From: Flavobacteriales bacterium | Lineage (GTDB): Bacteria > Bacteroidota > Bacteroidia > Flavobacteriales_D > Parvicellaceae | NCBI GenBank assembly: GCA_025210295.1 | Contig: JAOASC010000016.1 | Span: 310,001-374,000, forward strand | Length of the DNA stretch: 64,000 bases | Direction of reading: 5' to 3' | Shown: positions 8,718 to 17,996 of the stretch, piece by piece | Layout: each line of letters opens with the position of its first letter | Numbering within the stretch: position 1 is the first letter of the stretch | Translations under genes and position numbers: made by a program | The notes under the pieces: generated by a model | Databases searched by the model: none | Seen by the model: only the letters and a program-made list of their open reading frames with translations | What the model was told of the DNA's origin: nothing

Positions 8718-10052
8718 ATGCAAGAAGACAACAACCAAGAAAAAGTTGAAAAACTTGAAGAGAAAGTCACCCACCTTAGTAAAATGTTAGTCAAATCTTT
8801 TGGTTATGCTGACCAAGATCCTGATACTTTTTTACAAAATGCTAGAAAAACTACTGAGGCTATTTGTAAATTCATCTATACCAAAGAGATCGGTGAATTA
8901 AAAAATAAAAAAATGATGCTTAATGATTTATCAAGAGCATTAACTCAGCAAAAAGTTATTCCCAATAAAATAGCAATTTTAATTGGTACCATTCAAACTT
9001 ATGGGAATTATGGAGCTCACGCTCAAGAAGATTTATCTGAAGCTACAAGAGAATGGATTGCTCCTTGTCAAACAGCATTAGCTAATTTAACCAATTGGTT
9101 TTTTTTAGAATACTTAAATGGAGATGTCCCACAAGAATTATTAACGCCTGTAAATGACTTTAAAGAAAATCAACCATCTTCTAAGGCCATACCTACCACC
9201 CCTTCTTCTAGTTCTGAATCAAAACAAAATAATTCTAAACTAATTGTATTTGGACTGATAGGTGTTGCCGCTATTATTGGAGCAATTTTCTTCTTCAATA
9301 ATGGTAATAAAGAAGTTGTTGTAGCGCAACAAAATACCACCGCTCAAAAGATAGATGAAGCGAAAGAAGTTTCTGAGAACATAGAAAAAACCTCAGAAGA
9401 AGTTATCGAAAAGGTGAATGAAGTGACCAAAGATGTCAACGCAAAAAGAATTGCTATTATTTACTTTGACAACAGTTCAGACGATAAAAAGTTAGATCAA
9501 TTGAAAAAAGGATTGGCTGATATGTTAATTTCAGATTTAAGTAAAGTGAGCATGTTAGATGTAGTTGAAAGAGCAAGACTAGAAGAAATCTTAAAAGAGC
9601 AGGAATTAAACAACAGTGCAAAGTTCGACCACAAAACTGCTACTAAAATAGGAAAACTATTAGGTGCAGAACATATTATGACTGGTAGCTTTTTTGAATT
9701 AATGGGTCGTTTACGAATAGATTCTCGATTAATTGATGTAGAAACAGGTAAAATCATTAAATCTGAAGGAGTAGATGGGCCTACTGGCACATTCTTTGAC
9801 CTAGAGAAGTCATTAGTCACTAAAATGGTCAGTGGTTTTGAAGTTGAACTAAAACCTGAAGAAAAAGAAGCAATGGAAGATAAAGCTGAAAAAATTTCTT
9901 ATCAATCAAGTCTTTTATTTTCAGAAAGTCTTGACCTTATTGATAAAGGAGACCATCATAAAGCAATTGAAAAACTAGAAAAAGTACTGGAAGAAAATCC
10001 AGATTTTTTACCAGCTAAAAAAGCGTTAAACCAAATTAAGGTGGCTATTTAA
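8718..10052 (+). CDS. DUF4145-like / transmembrane / CsgG-FlgO-like fusion protein with C-terminal TPR
   Basis: A 444-residue protein with an unusual layout. Residues about 20-145 are helical and resemble the DUF4145-type domain (FLQNARKTTEAICKFIY and TIQTYGNYGAHA). A Ser-rich linker leads to one membrane helix at about 174-193 and a Glu/Lys-rich helical spacer. From about 241 to 375 there is a CsgG/FlgO-like domain: KRIAIIYFDN, KKGLADMLISDLS, VVERARLEEIL, LGAEHIMTGSF, RIDSRLIDVETGKI. The tail (about 394-444) looks like a TPR pair. With no signal peptide, the N-domain is predicted cytoplasmic and the CsgG part periplasmic. It shares the CsgG domain with the next gene, 9 nt downstream. The function is unknown; a membrane sensor or assembly factor is inference. 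Confidence 0.8.
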   Translation: MQEDNNQEKVEKLEEKVTHLSKMLVKSFGYADQDPDTFLQNARKTTEAICKFIYTKEIGELKNKKMMLNDLSRALTQQKVIPNKIAILIGTIQTYGNYGAHAQEDLSEATREWIAPCQTALANLTNWFFLEYLNGDVPQELLTPVNDFKENQPSSKAIPTTPSSSSESKQNNSKLIVFGLIGVAAIIGAIFFFNNGNKEVVVAQQNTTAQKIDEAKEVSENIEKTSEEVIEKVNEVTKDVNAKRIAIIYFDNSSDDKKLDQLKKGLADMLISDLSKVSMLDVVERARLEEILKEQELNNSAKFDHKTATKIGKLLGAEHIMTGSFFELMGRLRIDSRLIDVETGKIIKSEGVDGPTGTFFDLEKSLVTKMVSGFEVELKPEEKEAMEDKAEKISYQSSLLFSESLDLIDKGDHHKAIEKLEKVLEENPDFLPAKKALNQIKVAI

Positions 10053-10061
10053 TACAACAAT

Positions 10062-12152
10062 ATGAATAAATTATTTGCTCTACTAATCTTTTTTACTGGC
10101 TTATTTTCAACAATTTATGGAAATAAGGTCATTGCCATTTCTTATTTTGATAATACAACAGCCAACAGTAAATACAATTCTCTATCTAAAGGAATTGCAG
10201 ATATGCTCATTACCGACTTATCTAAAGTAAGAGATATTGATATTGTAGAAAGGGAAAAATTAGAACAATTAATCAAAGAGATTAAGTTAGGACAATCTAA
10301 ATATTTTGATCAATCTACGGCACAAAAGCTAGGAAAAGGATTAGGGGCAGCTTCCATCCTAACTGGCGCTTTTTATGTCTTGGATGGGACTATTAGAATT
10401 GATGCCCGTTTAATTAATGTTGAAACAGGAAAAGTAATGGCTGCAGATGAAGTTACTGGTAAAACTTCAGATTTCTTTGGCTTACATAAACAACTGGTAA
10501 ACCTGTTAATTCAATCATTAAAAATTAAGTATAACCCCAAAACAGAGTCACTTGTTGATTATGATAATAAGATTGAGCTCAAAGCAGTAGTTAATTATTC
10601 TGATGCGATAAGCTATGAGGATAACGGTTTAAACGAAACAGCAAGCCAAGTTCTAGAAAGCACTTTGCAACAATACCCAGAGTTTTTATTTGCCAAAACT
10701 AAACTAGATAAAATACGAGCATTTATAGAAGAAAAAGTAAAAGAACGTGAACGATTATTACTACAAGAGGTAAATACTTTTTTATCCAATATAGATACTA
10801 ATTCTGAGTCTTTTACAAAAGACTTGATGAATAACTGGAATAATATGATTACCAATTATAATTATTCTACCATGATAGCTTTTAATAAAGAATTACGCAA
10901 ACATAAAATTCCTCAGAATAAGAAAGCATACGAAGGTTTAGCAACTACTCTAGGTGAATTTATGGGATACTATGACTGTTTATCCTTATACATGTTAAAA
11001 CAATATCAACAATTGATTGAACCTTCTAAATATTTTTTAGCTCAATATCCAACTAGCTTATACTTCAATAGTGTAAAGTTAAATTTAAATATGGCACTAA
11101 AAGATATTGAACAACGAGAAGAAGGTAAAAAAGATTTAAAAGCAAAACTTACACATAGAGAAATGGTAGATAACTTAGCATTTTTAAATAAGCTTGGTTA
11201 TTATGGAAACAAACGTTTTATTAGAGGAAAAACATATCAAAAATTCAAGAAAATATATATTCAAAAAATATTAAAAGCAGATAAATCAGCTTTTCTATTA
11301 TTTGATGAATACGATCGTTTTGATGATGTAACCGAATTTTTCGAGATTGCTGAAGAAAACTTAGATAAAGAGTTAATGATTAAAATTAAAGATTTAGCAA
11401 TCGAAATCTGTTCAGAAACTGATTATGAAGACGACGCCTATAGATTAGAAGAAAAAATTGGTCAATTTGAAAGTAATATAGAAAAACATCAAGAGAAAAA
11501 AGCAAAAGCACTTGAAGATTTAAATAGCGGAGAATTAGAACGTATCGCCAAAACTGTGAAGTGGTTTTGGTTAATGCGTGATAAAAAAGAAGAACAAATG
11601 ATTATTGATGGTAGTCTTAAATACCTTGAGATGAAAGATAATAGAGATGATTGGAAAATTTATGATACCAGAATGCAAGCCTATGAAAACATTGTTGAAG
11701 CATATGATTATCTAGGTGATTTTGAAGCAATGAAATCAATCGTAGAACGTTATCGAAATGACCAATATTTATTAAAACATAAAGATCGTGATTTTGACTC
11801 TCAAAATAGAGAATTTAAAGAGTATTTACGTAAAGGACCTAAAGAATATGCTAAATTCGAAAAAGATGTCTTAAACCATGATATCAGAAGTAATGTACTT
11901 ATTGGCAATGCTGATGTTTACAGAGACAACTACCAGTATATAGACGAAATCGCATGTAGAAAAGAAGCTATTGAAAAATATGAATTAGATGATCAAACTA
12001 GCGAATACCAATATTATTTCTTATTTAATGCCTATGGTAATGCTGGTTTATTTGAAAAAAGAGCCGAATGTGCAAAGGAATTTATTGATCTCTATCCCAA
12101 AAGTTCTTACGTAGAAGCTATTAAATCTATATTAACATTTTCTCCTAAATAG
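10062..12152 (+). CDS. Exported CsgG/FlgO-like protein with long helical C-terminal region
   Basis: A 696-residue protein with a signal peptide (1-20, ending STIYG). Residues 22-160 form a CsgG/FlgO-like domain closely similar to that of the preceding gene (KVIAISYFDN, KGIADMLITDLSK, IVEREKLEQLI, GAASILTGAFY, RIDARLINVETGK). The rest is highly charged helix, probably TPR-like and coiled-coil (around 185-235 and 450-490), continuing to the end. No lipobox cysteine is seen, so unlike CsgG itself it may not be a lipoprotein and need not form a curli channel. It sits 9 nt after one gene and 1 nt before a SpoIIE phosphatase, giving a coupled three-gene unit. Its function is unknown. Confidence 0.8.
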   Translation: MNKLFALLIFFTGLFSTIYGNKVIAISYFDNTTANSKYNSLSKGIADMLITDLSKVRDIDIVEREKLEQLIKEIKLGQSKYFDQSTAQKLGKGLGAASILTGAFYVLDGTIRIDARLINVETGKVMAADEVTGKTSDFFGLHKQLVNLLIQSLKIKYNPKTESLVDYDNKIELKAVVNYSDAISYEDNGLNETASQVLESTLQQYPEFLFAKTKLDKIRAFIEEKVKERERLLLQEVNTFLSNIDTNSESFTKDLMNNWNNMITNYNYSTMIAFNKELRKHKIPQNKKAYEGLATTLGEFMGYYDCLSLYMLKQYQQLIEPSKYFLAQYPTSLYFNSVKLNLNMALKDIEQREEGKKDLKAKLTHREMVDNLAFLNKLGYYGNKRFIRGKTYQKFKKIYIQKILKADKSAFLLFDEYDRFDDVTEFFEIAEENLDKELMIKIKDLAIEICSETDYEDDAYRLEEKIGQFESNIEKHQEKKAKALEDLNSGELERIAKTVKWFWLMRDKKEEQMIIDGSLKYLEMKDNRDDWKIYDTRMQAYENIVEAYDYLGDFEAMKSIVERYRNDQYLLKHKDRDFDSQNREFKEYLRKGPKEYAKFEKDVLNHDIRSNVLIGNADVYRDNYQYIDEIACRKEAIEKYELDDQTSEYQYYFLFNAYGNAGLFEKRAECAKEFIDLYPKSSYVEAIKSILTFSPK

Positions 12153-12153
12153 C

Positions 12154-14043
12154 ATGAATCAACAAGAGATAGAGCATAACATTATTAAAATTTGGGACGA
12201 AAGGTTCGTTAAAACGTCTGAAGCTTTTGAATTAGCAAAAGAATGTCTAAACTATGCTAAATCAACTAACGATAAAAAAGGGGTAGCTTATAGCCTTTTA
12301 TACACTAATCTTTTTTCATTTTGGTTAATCAAAGATGCTGAAGTCCTCTCTCCTATTCTTGAAGCTGTAAAACTACTCAATGAGATCAATGAAGCTATTG
12401 GCTTAACAAGAGCATATAATATTCTAGCTAGTATTTACGATAATTACGGTGATTATAATGCTGCTATTAAGTATTCACAATTAGCTATAAAAACAGCTAA
12501 AGCAAACGATTACAAGGAAGAAGAAGGGGATGCTTGTACTACACTGGGACAAATCTATAGCAGAATAGAAGATTATAACGGAGCTATAGAAATGTTGGAA
12601 AAGGGGTTGAAATTTAGAGAAGAAGCTGATGCTCAATTTGCTGTATCTTCATCATTAAATCTTATTGCACGTACCTATACCCTCAGTCAAAACTATGAGA
12701 ACGCAATAGTGTATTACAATAAAAGTTTAGCACTAAGGGAAGCTATTGGTGATCAAAATGGGTTGCCATGGACCTTTTTAGGTTTTGCAAGTATGTACCA
12801 ACAAATGGGTGAATTAGAACAAGCCTCTGCTTATTACAATCGTGCACTTTCAAATAAAAATGAAAACAAACGCTTAGAACTGCTCTGCTTAATTGGTTTG
12901 GGGAAGATTGCCTCTACCAATGAACAACTAGAAAAAGGATTAGACTATTTAAATGATGCGCTAAAAACGGCCAAAGAACTTAAGATGAAATCTTTGATTT
13001 ATGATATTCATTTATCATTGGCTAAAATCTACGAAAAGAAAAAAAATACACCACTAGAATTAGAGCACTTTAAAGCTTTTTATCAGATCAAAGAAGAGGT
13101 TATTAATGCTGAAATGACTAACAAGTTGAAAAAGCAACAAATTGCCTTTTCAGTAGAAAGAAGTCAAAAAGAAGCTGAAATTTACCAGTTAAAAAATGTT
13201 GAGCTCAAAAAAGCATACCATATTGTTAATGAAAAAAACAGAGAAATTACAGATAGTATCAACTATGCTAAACGAATTCAAGATGCCCTCTTTCCCACTT
13301 TAGCAAACTTTTACAAATCGTTTCCAAAATCTTATCTAATCTACAAACCGAAAGATATTGTCGCCGGCGATTTTTATTGGATGGAAAAAGTTGAAAATAA
13401 AATGCTTTTTGCTGTTGCTGATTGTACAGGGCATGGAGTTCCAGGAGCAATGGTAAGTGTGATTTGTAATAATGCTTTAAACCGTGCTGTTAGAGAGTTT
13501 AAAATCACCCAACCCTCAGCTATTTTAGATAAAGTAACGGAACTGGTAAAGTATACCTTTGAGAAAAGCGAAGAAAAAGTTTTGGATGGAATGGACATCT
13601 CTCTTTGCTCATTCAACTTAGCCACAAGGGAACTAGAATTTGCTGGAGCAAATAATTCATTATATATCATCACCAAAAACAAAGAGAAGTTTATTGAATT
13701 TAAAGATAACCGTACCGTTAGCGATGCGCAAGCCAATTTAATTACTATTCCAGCTAATAAACAACCCATAGGAAATTTTGATTATCTGGAACCATTTACC
13801 AATCACCAATTACAATTAGAGAAAGGAGATTTCATTTGCTTATTTAGTGATGGTTATGCTGATCAATTTGGTGGAGAAAAAGGGAAAAAGTTCAAATATG
13901 CTCCGTTTAAGCGCTTATTACTTTCCTCATATCACCTGTCTTTTAATCAACAACAAGATTTAATAGCATCTACCTTTGATCAATGGAAAGGTGACCTAGA
14001 ACAAATTGATGACGTTTGTGTGATGGGGATTAATATTGAGTGA
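12154..14043 (+). CDS. TPR-repeat SpoIIE-type (PP2C-like) protein phosphatase
   Basis: A 629-residue protein with TPR repeats over about 20-330 (repeated NYGDYNAAIKYSQLAI-type helices), a coiled-coil linker (about 325-370) and a SpoIIE/PP2C-like phosphatase domain (about 375-629). Metal-site motifs are present: AGDFYW near 406, ADCTGHGVPGAMVS from about 422, GMDISLC, LFSDGYADQFGG and the final DDVCVMGI near 620, so the domain looks active. No signal peptide or TM segment is seen, so it should be cytoplasmic, whereas many Bacteroidetes relatives are membrane-anchored. Such enzymes dephosphorylate serine/threonine proteins, often anti-anti-sigma factors; the substrate here is unknown. It starts 1 nt after the CsgG-like gene. 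Confidence 0.9.
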   Translation: MNQQEIEHNIIKIWDERFVKTSEAFELAKECLNYAKSTNDKKGVAYSLLYTNLFSFWLIKDAEVLSPILEAVKLLNEINEAIGLTRAYNILASIYDNYGDYNAAIKYSQLAIKTAKANDYKEEEGDACTTLGQIYSRIEDYNGAIEMLEKGLKFREEADAQFAVSSSLNLIARTYTLSQNYENAIVYYNKSLALREAIGDQNGLPWTFLGFASMYQQMGELEQASAYYNRALSNKNENKRLELLCLIGLGKIASTNEQLEKGLDYLNDALKTAKELKMKSLIYDIHLSLAKIYEKKKNTPLELEHFKAFYQIKEEVINAEMTNKLKKQQIAFSVERSQKEAEIYQLKNVELKKAYHIVNEKNREITDSINYAKRIQDALFPTLANFYKSFPKSYLIYKPKDIVAGDFYWMEKVENKMLFAVADCTGHGVPGAMVSVICNNALNRAVREFKITQPSAILDKVTELVKYTFEKSEEKVLDGMDISLCSFNLATRELEFAGANNSLYIITKNKEKFIEFKDNRTVSDAQANLITIPANKQPIGNFDYLEPFTNHQLQLEKGDFICLFSDGYADQFGGEKGKKFKYAPFKRLLLSSYHLSFNQQQDLIASTFDQWKGDLEQIDDVCVMGINIE

Positions 14044-14582
14044 TGATAAATGTATTCAAATACTTAGGTATACTAATTCTCTCAGTTCTTATTTCTATAA
14101 CTGTACTCTATCAATATAAAAAATCGAATATCTATTCTGAATTGGAAACAGACGGTTATTTCGAATTGGTTAATCAACCTCAGAATATACCTCAAAACAT
14201 TATTAATACCTATAATGAAGTTTACCCAGAAACAGCTGAAAGTATCTTAATCCCAAGATATGATTGTCCTTGTAGGAATCTTATCTATTTCAAATATTGC
14301 AATAGAAATAGACTTGATTATTATATAGCAACTAGAATTATTAAAAATGAAATTGGTAGAAATCAATGTATTAAAATACACTTAAATAACTTTGATTTTT
14401 TATACAATTGCATTGGAATACAAAAAGCCTCTAAATTCTATTTTAATAGTGATTTGAATAAGCTTTCAAAAGAAAACATGACCAAGTTAATCTTAATGGT
14501 TAAAAACCCTACTTCATATAACCCAAAAAGAAATCCTGAAAAACTAAATCAAGCTTACAATAAATATATCAATGACCTTTAA
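14043..14582 (+). CDS. Membrane-anchored, degenerate GT51 transglycosylase-like protein
   Basis: A 179-residue protein with an N-terminal membrane helix (about 4-23). The C-terminal part, about 125-168, reads like the second half of a family-51 peptidoglycan glycosyltransferase: GIQKASKFYF, then LNKLSKENMTKLILMVKNP and TSYNPKRNPE. The catalytic-Glu motif (EDxxFxxHxG) and the STITQQ motif are not present, so it is unlikely to polymerise glycan. The ATG at 14043 overlaps the previous stop (TGATG); a GTG three bases earlier is the only alternative. It also overlaps the next gene by 11 bases. Many Cys residues (75, 77, 86, 109, 123) are odd. The GT51 relation is motif recognition, not proven. Confidence 0.6.
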   Translation: MINVFKYLGILILSVLISITVLYQYKKSNIYSELETDGYFELVNQPQNIPQNIINTYNEVYPETAESILIPRYDCPCRNLIYFKYCNRNRLDYYIATRIIKNEIGRNQCIKIHLNNFDFLYNCIGIQKASKFYFNSDLNKLSKENMTKLILMVKNPTSYNPKRNPEKLNQAYNKYINDL

Positions 14583-15069
14583 CACTGTTTTATATAACTT
14601 AAGAAGTGCCAAAAATGTTGGTATGATTGCCCGTTCTCACCTTGCTTTTGGTGGACATTTTCTTATTTTAATTGGCGATCAAAATAAATGGGATTTTAAA
14701 GGAGGGACAAGCTCATATACTCGAAAACTCATTGAACGAGAACAAGTACTATTCTTCGAAACTTTTGAACAGTTTTATACCTGGAATAAAGCACATGGTA
14801 ATGCCCAAAACATCGCCATTGAAATCAGTGAACAAGCCCAAACAACCAACAATTTCAAAGAATACGCGAATTCCAATTTAATACTAGGCAACGAACGAAC
14901 AGGTATCCCAGAAGCTATACTAAAACAATGTGATGGTATACTTACTATTCCACAAATTCATGCAATAGGAAGCCTAAATGTTGCAATTTCAGCTTCTATT
15001 GTTTTATATGAAGCGAGTAAGACACTAGCTCCTCAATCCAACATTAAAGGCTATAAATTTGTCCCATAA
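14572..15069 (+). CDS. TrmH/SpoU-family (SPOUT) RNA 2'-O-methyltransferase
   Basis: A 165-residue SPOUT methyltransferase. The N-terminal YNLRSAKNVGMIARSHLAFG holds the conserved Asn-Arg motif, ILGNERTGIP matches motif 2, and IPQIHAIGSLNVAISASIVLYEA is motif 3 of the trefoil knot that binds SAM. The length is that of the short TrmH-like proteins without an RNA-binding N-domain. Likely reaction: 2'-O-methylation of tRNA or rRNA; the target cannot be read from the sequence. It overlaps the preceding gene by 11 bases and is the last gene of the plus-strand operon, facing the GSCFA gene only 17 nt away. Confidence 0.88.
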   Translation: MTFNTVLYNLRSAKNVGMIARSHLAFGGHFLILIGDQNKWDFKGGTSSYTRKLIEREQVLFFETFEQFYTWNKAHGNAQNIAIEISEQAQTTNNFKEYANSNLILGNERTGIPEAILKQCDGILTIPQIHAIGSLNVAISASIVLYEASKTLAPQSNIKGYKFVP

Positions 15070-15086
15070 AACTTCAATTAGCCCAT

Positions 15087-16034
15087 CTAAAAAGAAAGAT
15101 AAGGGTGCGCTTGCTTTAACGCTTCTATTTTTTGTTTGGTTTTTTCTAGAAAATGTTGATGTTCTTTTGAATCAATATTAAAAGGGCGATGTGACAATGC
15201 TGCTTTTACTTTTCTAATACTTCTATTTAATTGCTGCGTTTCAGTATGATAATACACCTCAGAAAATCGTTCATAAATATAGTCTACAGCTTGTTGATTG
15301 GGATGTAATAAATCGGCTTTGTAAAAGCGATAATCTCTTAACTCATCTAATACTATTTCATATGATGGGAAATAGCTCACAAAATCAAAATTATTCACCA
15401 ATTCCATAATTGCCAAATGCAACACCGCTTTACTTTGGTTATTTTCAATTACACCATCTTTCCAATGCCTTACAGGACTAATGGTAAATACAATATTCAA
15501 GTTCGGATTGTATTCACGAATTTCATACAATAAACTACTGTAACATTTTACAAGCTCTTCTACAGTTAACAGACTTTTAGTAAACTGTTTCTGAGGTATT
15601 TTATGACAGTTTGCAACTACAGTTTGAGAAGCTAAATGAGTATATATCCAAGCAGAGCCAAAAGTTATAAACAGAAAACTTCCTTTAGCATAATAATCTT
15701 TATTGGCTTTTATTGTATCATTTATATTGGTTAAAATTTCCTCTTTTGTTAATGCATTAAATGCACTATGATGTTGCAAACTTAACCATTGCTCCCCTTG
15801 TTGCAGTAGGTCTTTAGCTGTAAATTCTTTTTGATCGATACAACCTTTAATAGCATTCGCTACTGATATTGGATTAAACAAAATCCCAAAAGGATTGATC
15901 GAGACATCAAATTGATCCTCCAACAGCTTATTTCCAATATTATTGGTAAAACAAGAACCAATCATCGCAATCTTTTGTCGATGATTGATACGCTTTGAAT
16001 GTTCCTTAATCTCTACTTTAGTACTAAACTTCAT
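15087..16034 (-). CDS. GSCFA domain protein
   Basis: A 315-residue protein of the GSCFA family, named for its motif, seen here as MIGSCFTNNIGNKL near the N-terminus, followed by NPFGILFNP. The family has an SGNH-hydrolase-like fold: FITFGSAWIY, FTISPVRHWKDG and the C-terminal DLLHPNQQAVDYIYERF, with the DxxH pair of an esterase triad. The substrate is unknown. I place the start at the ATG at 16034; the frame extends to a TTG at 16058 adding eight residues, but MKFSTKVEI is the usual family beginning. It lies 30 nt downstream of the secreted protein gene on the same strand and may be cotranscribed with it. Confidence 0.9.
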   Translation of the reverse strand: MKFSTKVEIKEHSKRINHRQKIAMIGSCFTNNIGNKLLEDQFDVSINPFGILFNPISVANAIKGCIDQKEFTAKDLLQQGEQWLSLQHHSAFNALTKEEILTNINDTIKANKDYYAKGSFLFITFGSAWIYTHLASQTVVANCHKIPQKQFTKSLLTVEELVKCYSSLLYEIREYNPNLNIVFTISPVRHWKDGVIENNQSKAVLHLAIMELVNNFDFVSYFPSYEIVLDELRDYRFYKADLLHPNQQAVDYIYERFSEVYYHTETQQLNRSIRKVKAALSHRPFNIDSKEHQHFLEKTKQKIEALKQAHPYLSF

Positions 16035-16064
16035 GGTAAGTTCTAGACAATTATTCAATTGCCA

Positions 16065-17246
16065 TTAATCATGGTGACGTTTACGCATACTATCGACAAC
16101 ACGTTGTAAACGTTGAGCAGCATTTTTATACTTATAGACTCCTAAACTAATTGTTTTTTGAATATAATAATCTGCTTGATTAAAATCTTTAGACCATAAA
16201 TAAGCATTGGCTAAGTTCATATATACAATAGCAGTTACTTTTTTATTAACTCTCGCCTTTTTATCTTGAATATAGCTTTCTTTCTCGGCTTCTTTCCAAA
16301 TACTAATTGCTTTAGCTAATTGAGCAGTTACGTATTTTTGAGATTCTTTAGGAACAGATAAATACCCTTGCTTAGCAATAGTATACGCTTGAATGAAATC
16401 TGAATAATCCATCCCTTTATGCTTTTTAACAGTATAGATATCTAATCCATAAGATTTAATTGGGTAACCTAAATGATCATTCAATCGTTGATTTGCTTCA
16501 GATAAATTACTATTGATTGCAGCTTGCTGAACAGTTGGCCACATGTTATTATAATGATCAATTTTCCAATATTCGTAATCGTATTCTGTATCAAACTTTC
16601 CTATCTTATAACTACGCATTCCCATTCCTCCTTTATGAGAAAACACCTCTTCACCATTAGGTAAAACTGCTTTGATCGTATATGGACTAGTATACCTTAA
16701 CGTATACTCAATAGAACGTGTAGTTCCAGTTGTTTTTTCTTTTTTCTCAAGCTTTACTTGCTCTAATCCTTCTGGCAAATATAATAACCTTATTCCTCCA
16801 TCACCTTTATTAAAGCCTTCCAATTGAATTCCATTTTCAATAATTGTTTGATTCAATTCAGCCAATAAAACAGGAAATTCAACATCTTCCTTAAATGGTT
16901 GTGGAGGATAGGCTTGTTTGATGGGTTGTGGTAATGTTGGGTTAGCAACTTTGCCTTTTTCCCAAGCAGACATTTCTAACAAATAACTTTTATCAATTTT
17001 TTGTTTCTGGATATACCAATCATTGTACGACTGCTCAAATTGATTCATCACATATTCATAACGCACCAAAGAGTCATCACTTTTTTGAGCGTATTTTTCC
17101 AAATCAACTTCGATAGTATATGGCATCCCTTTATCTATCACATATAAAGGCTTTTGCTCATACTTAAAAGCCACTTTCTGCTCATCAATATTTTGAGCAA
17201 AAACACTGTTTGCTCCAATAAATAATAATAGTACTAATCTTTTCAT
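16065..17246 (-). CDS. Secreted protein, unknown function, with C-terminal TPR-like helices
   Basis: A 393-residue protein with a clear signal peptide (MKRLVLLLFIGANSVFAQ). The mature part has an N-terminal region with a Pro-rich linker (TLPQPIKQAYPPQP), a beta-rich middle (TRSIEYTLRYTSPYTIKAVLPNGEEV) and a C-terminal helical part from about 320 with TPR-like character (AIVYMNLANAYLWSKDFNQADYYIQKTI). I do not recognise a named family. It is probably periplasmic or outer-membrane associated. It precedes the GSCFA gene by 30 nt and lies 90 nt downstream of msrA; no strong terminator is visible between them. Confidence 0.75.
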   Translation of the reverse strand: MKRLVLLLFIGANSVFAQNIDEQKVAFKYEQKPLYVIDKGMPYTIEVDLEKYAQKSDDSLVRYEYVMNQFEQSYNDWYIQKQKIDKSYLLEMSAWEKGKVANPTLPQPIKQAYPPQPFKEDVEFPVLLAELNQTIIENGIQLEGFNKGDGGIRLLYLPEGLEQVKLEKKEKTTGTTRSIEYTLRYTSPYTIKAVLPNGEEVFSHKGGMGMRSYKIGKFDTEYDYEYWKIDHYNNMWPTVQQAAINSNLSEANQRLNDHLGYPIKSYGLDIYTVKKHKGMDYSDFIQAYTIAKQGYLSVPKESQKYVTAQLAKAISIWKEAEKESYIQDKKARVNKKVTAIVYMNLANAYLWSKDFNQADYYIQKTISLGVYKYKNAAQRLQRVVDSMRKRHHD

Positions 17247-17336
17247 AACCTACACTTTTAAGTAATTATATATATTACTCCTAATAGGCAATTAATATAC
17301 CAAAAAGATTTAGAACCCAAAACAGGGATGAAATGT

Positions 17337-17945
17337 TTATTTTAATTTATCTCCAAAAGCCTTTTTAAATTTGTCTACTTTGGGTTGAATTACCATTCTG
17401 CAATATCCTTGATCTGGATTATTTTTAAAATAGTCATTATGGTAATTTTCAGCTGGATAAAAAATTCCTAATGCTGTTATCTCAGTTACAACTGGCTGAT
17501 CCCAAGCTTTTGAATCATTTAATGCTTTTTTATAACGTTCAACTTTTTCTTTTTGAGCATCAGAAGTATAATAAACAACCGAACGATACTGCGTCCCCAC
17601 ATCTGCTCCTTGCCTATTTAAGGTTGTTGGATCGTGTGTTTTCCAAAAAACTTCTAACAATTCGTCAAAAGTAATTACTGTTGGGTCAAAAACAATTTTA
17701 GCGACCTCAGCATGATTCGTTTTTCCTGAACAAACCTCTTTGTAAGTAGGATTTTTTGTTGTTCCACCTGTATAACCAGGCGTTACAGATTCTACTCCTT
17801 TTAATTGGTTGAATACAGCTTCAACACACCAAAAACAACCTGCTCCAAAAACTGCAACTTCTTGATTTTCCATTTCCTTGCGATTACTTTGTGATTGACA
17901 ACTTAACGTAGTTAATATTGTCCCTAATAAAACGATAAACTTCAT
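17337..17945 (-). CDS. msrA: Peptide-methionine (S)-S-oxide reductase MsrA, probable lipoprotein
   Basis: Reduces methionine-S-sulfoxide in proteins. The active-site motif GAGCFWC is at 34-40 with catalytic Cys37, followed by GYTGG, TGGTTKNPTY, the NHAEV segment and HDPT, all diagnostic. The 202-residue product has an N-terminal extension with a lipobox-like sequence (TLSC, Cys16), so it should be exported and lipid-anchored, repairing envelope proteins. No MsrB domain is fused. It stands between lhgO and a secreted protein on the minus strand, with 51 nt to lhgO. Confidence 0.95.
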   Translation of the reverse strand: MKFIVLLGTILTTLSCQSQSNRKEMENQEVAVFGAGCFWCVEAVFNQLKGVESVTPGYTGGTTKNPTYKEVCSGKTNHAEVAKIVFDPTVITFDELLEVFWKTHDPTTLNRQGADVGTQYRSVVYYTSDAQKEKVERYKKALNDSKAWDQPVVTEITALGIFYPAENYHNDYFKNNPDQGYCRMVIQPKVDKFKKAFGDKLK

Positions 17946-17996
17946 AAACTTTAAATTAAAAGTGTTTGCTTTATTAGTAGACTTTTTATGTTTTCC

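Noticed and set aside
10062-12152. A curli secretion channel (CsgG) for amyloid export
   Set aside because: No lipobox Cys, the protein is far longer than CsgG, and no CsgA, CsgB, CsgE or CsgF genes are nearby.
13374-13769. 131-codon open frame on the minus strand inside the SpoIIE gene
   Set aside because: It is the shadow of the phosphatase domain, which has intact metal-binding motifs on the plus strand.
15070-15086. Terminator between the convergent TrmH-like and GSCFA genes
   Set aside because: Only 17 nt separate them and no hairpin with a T tract is visible.
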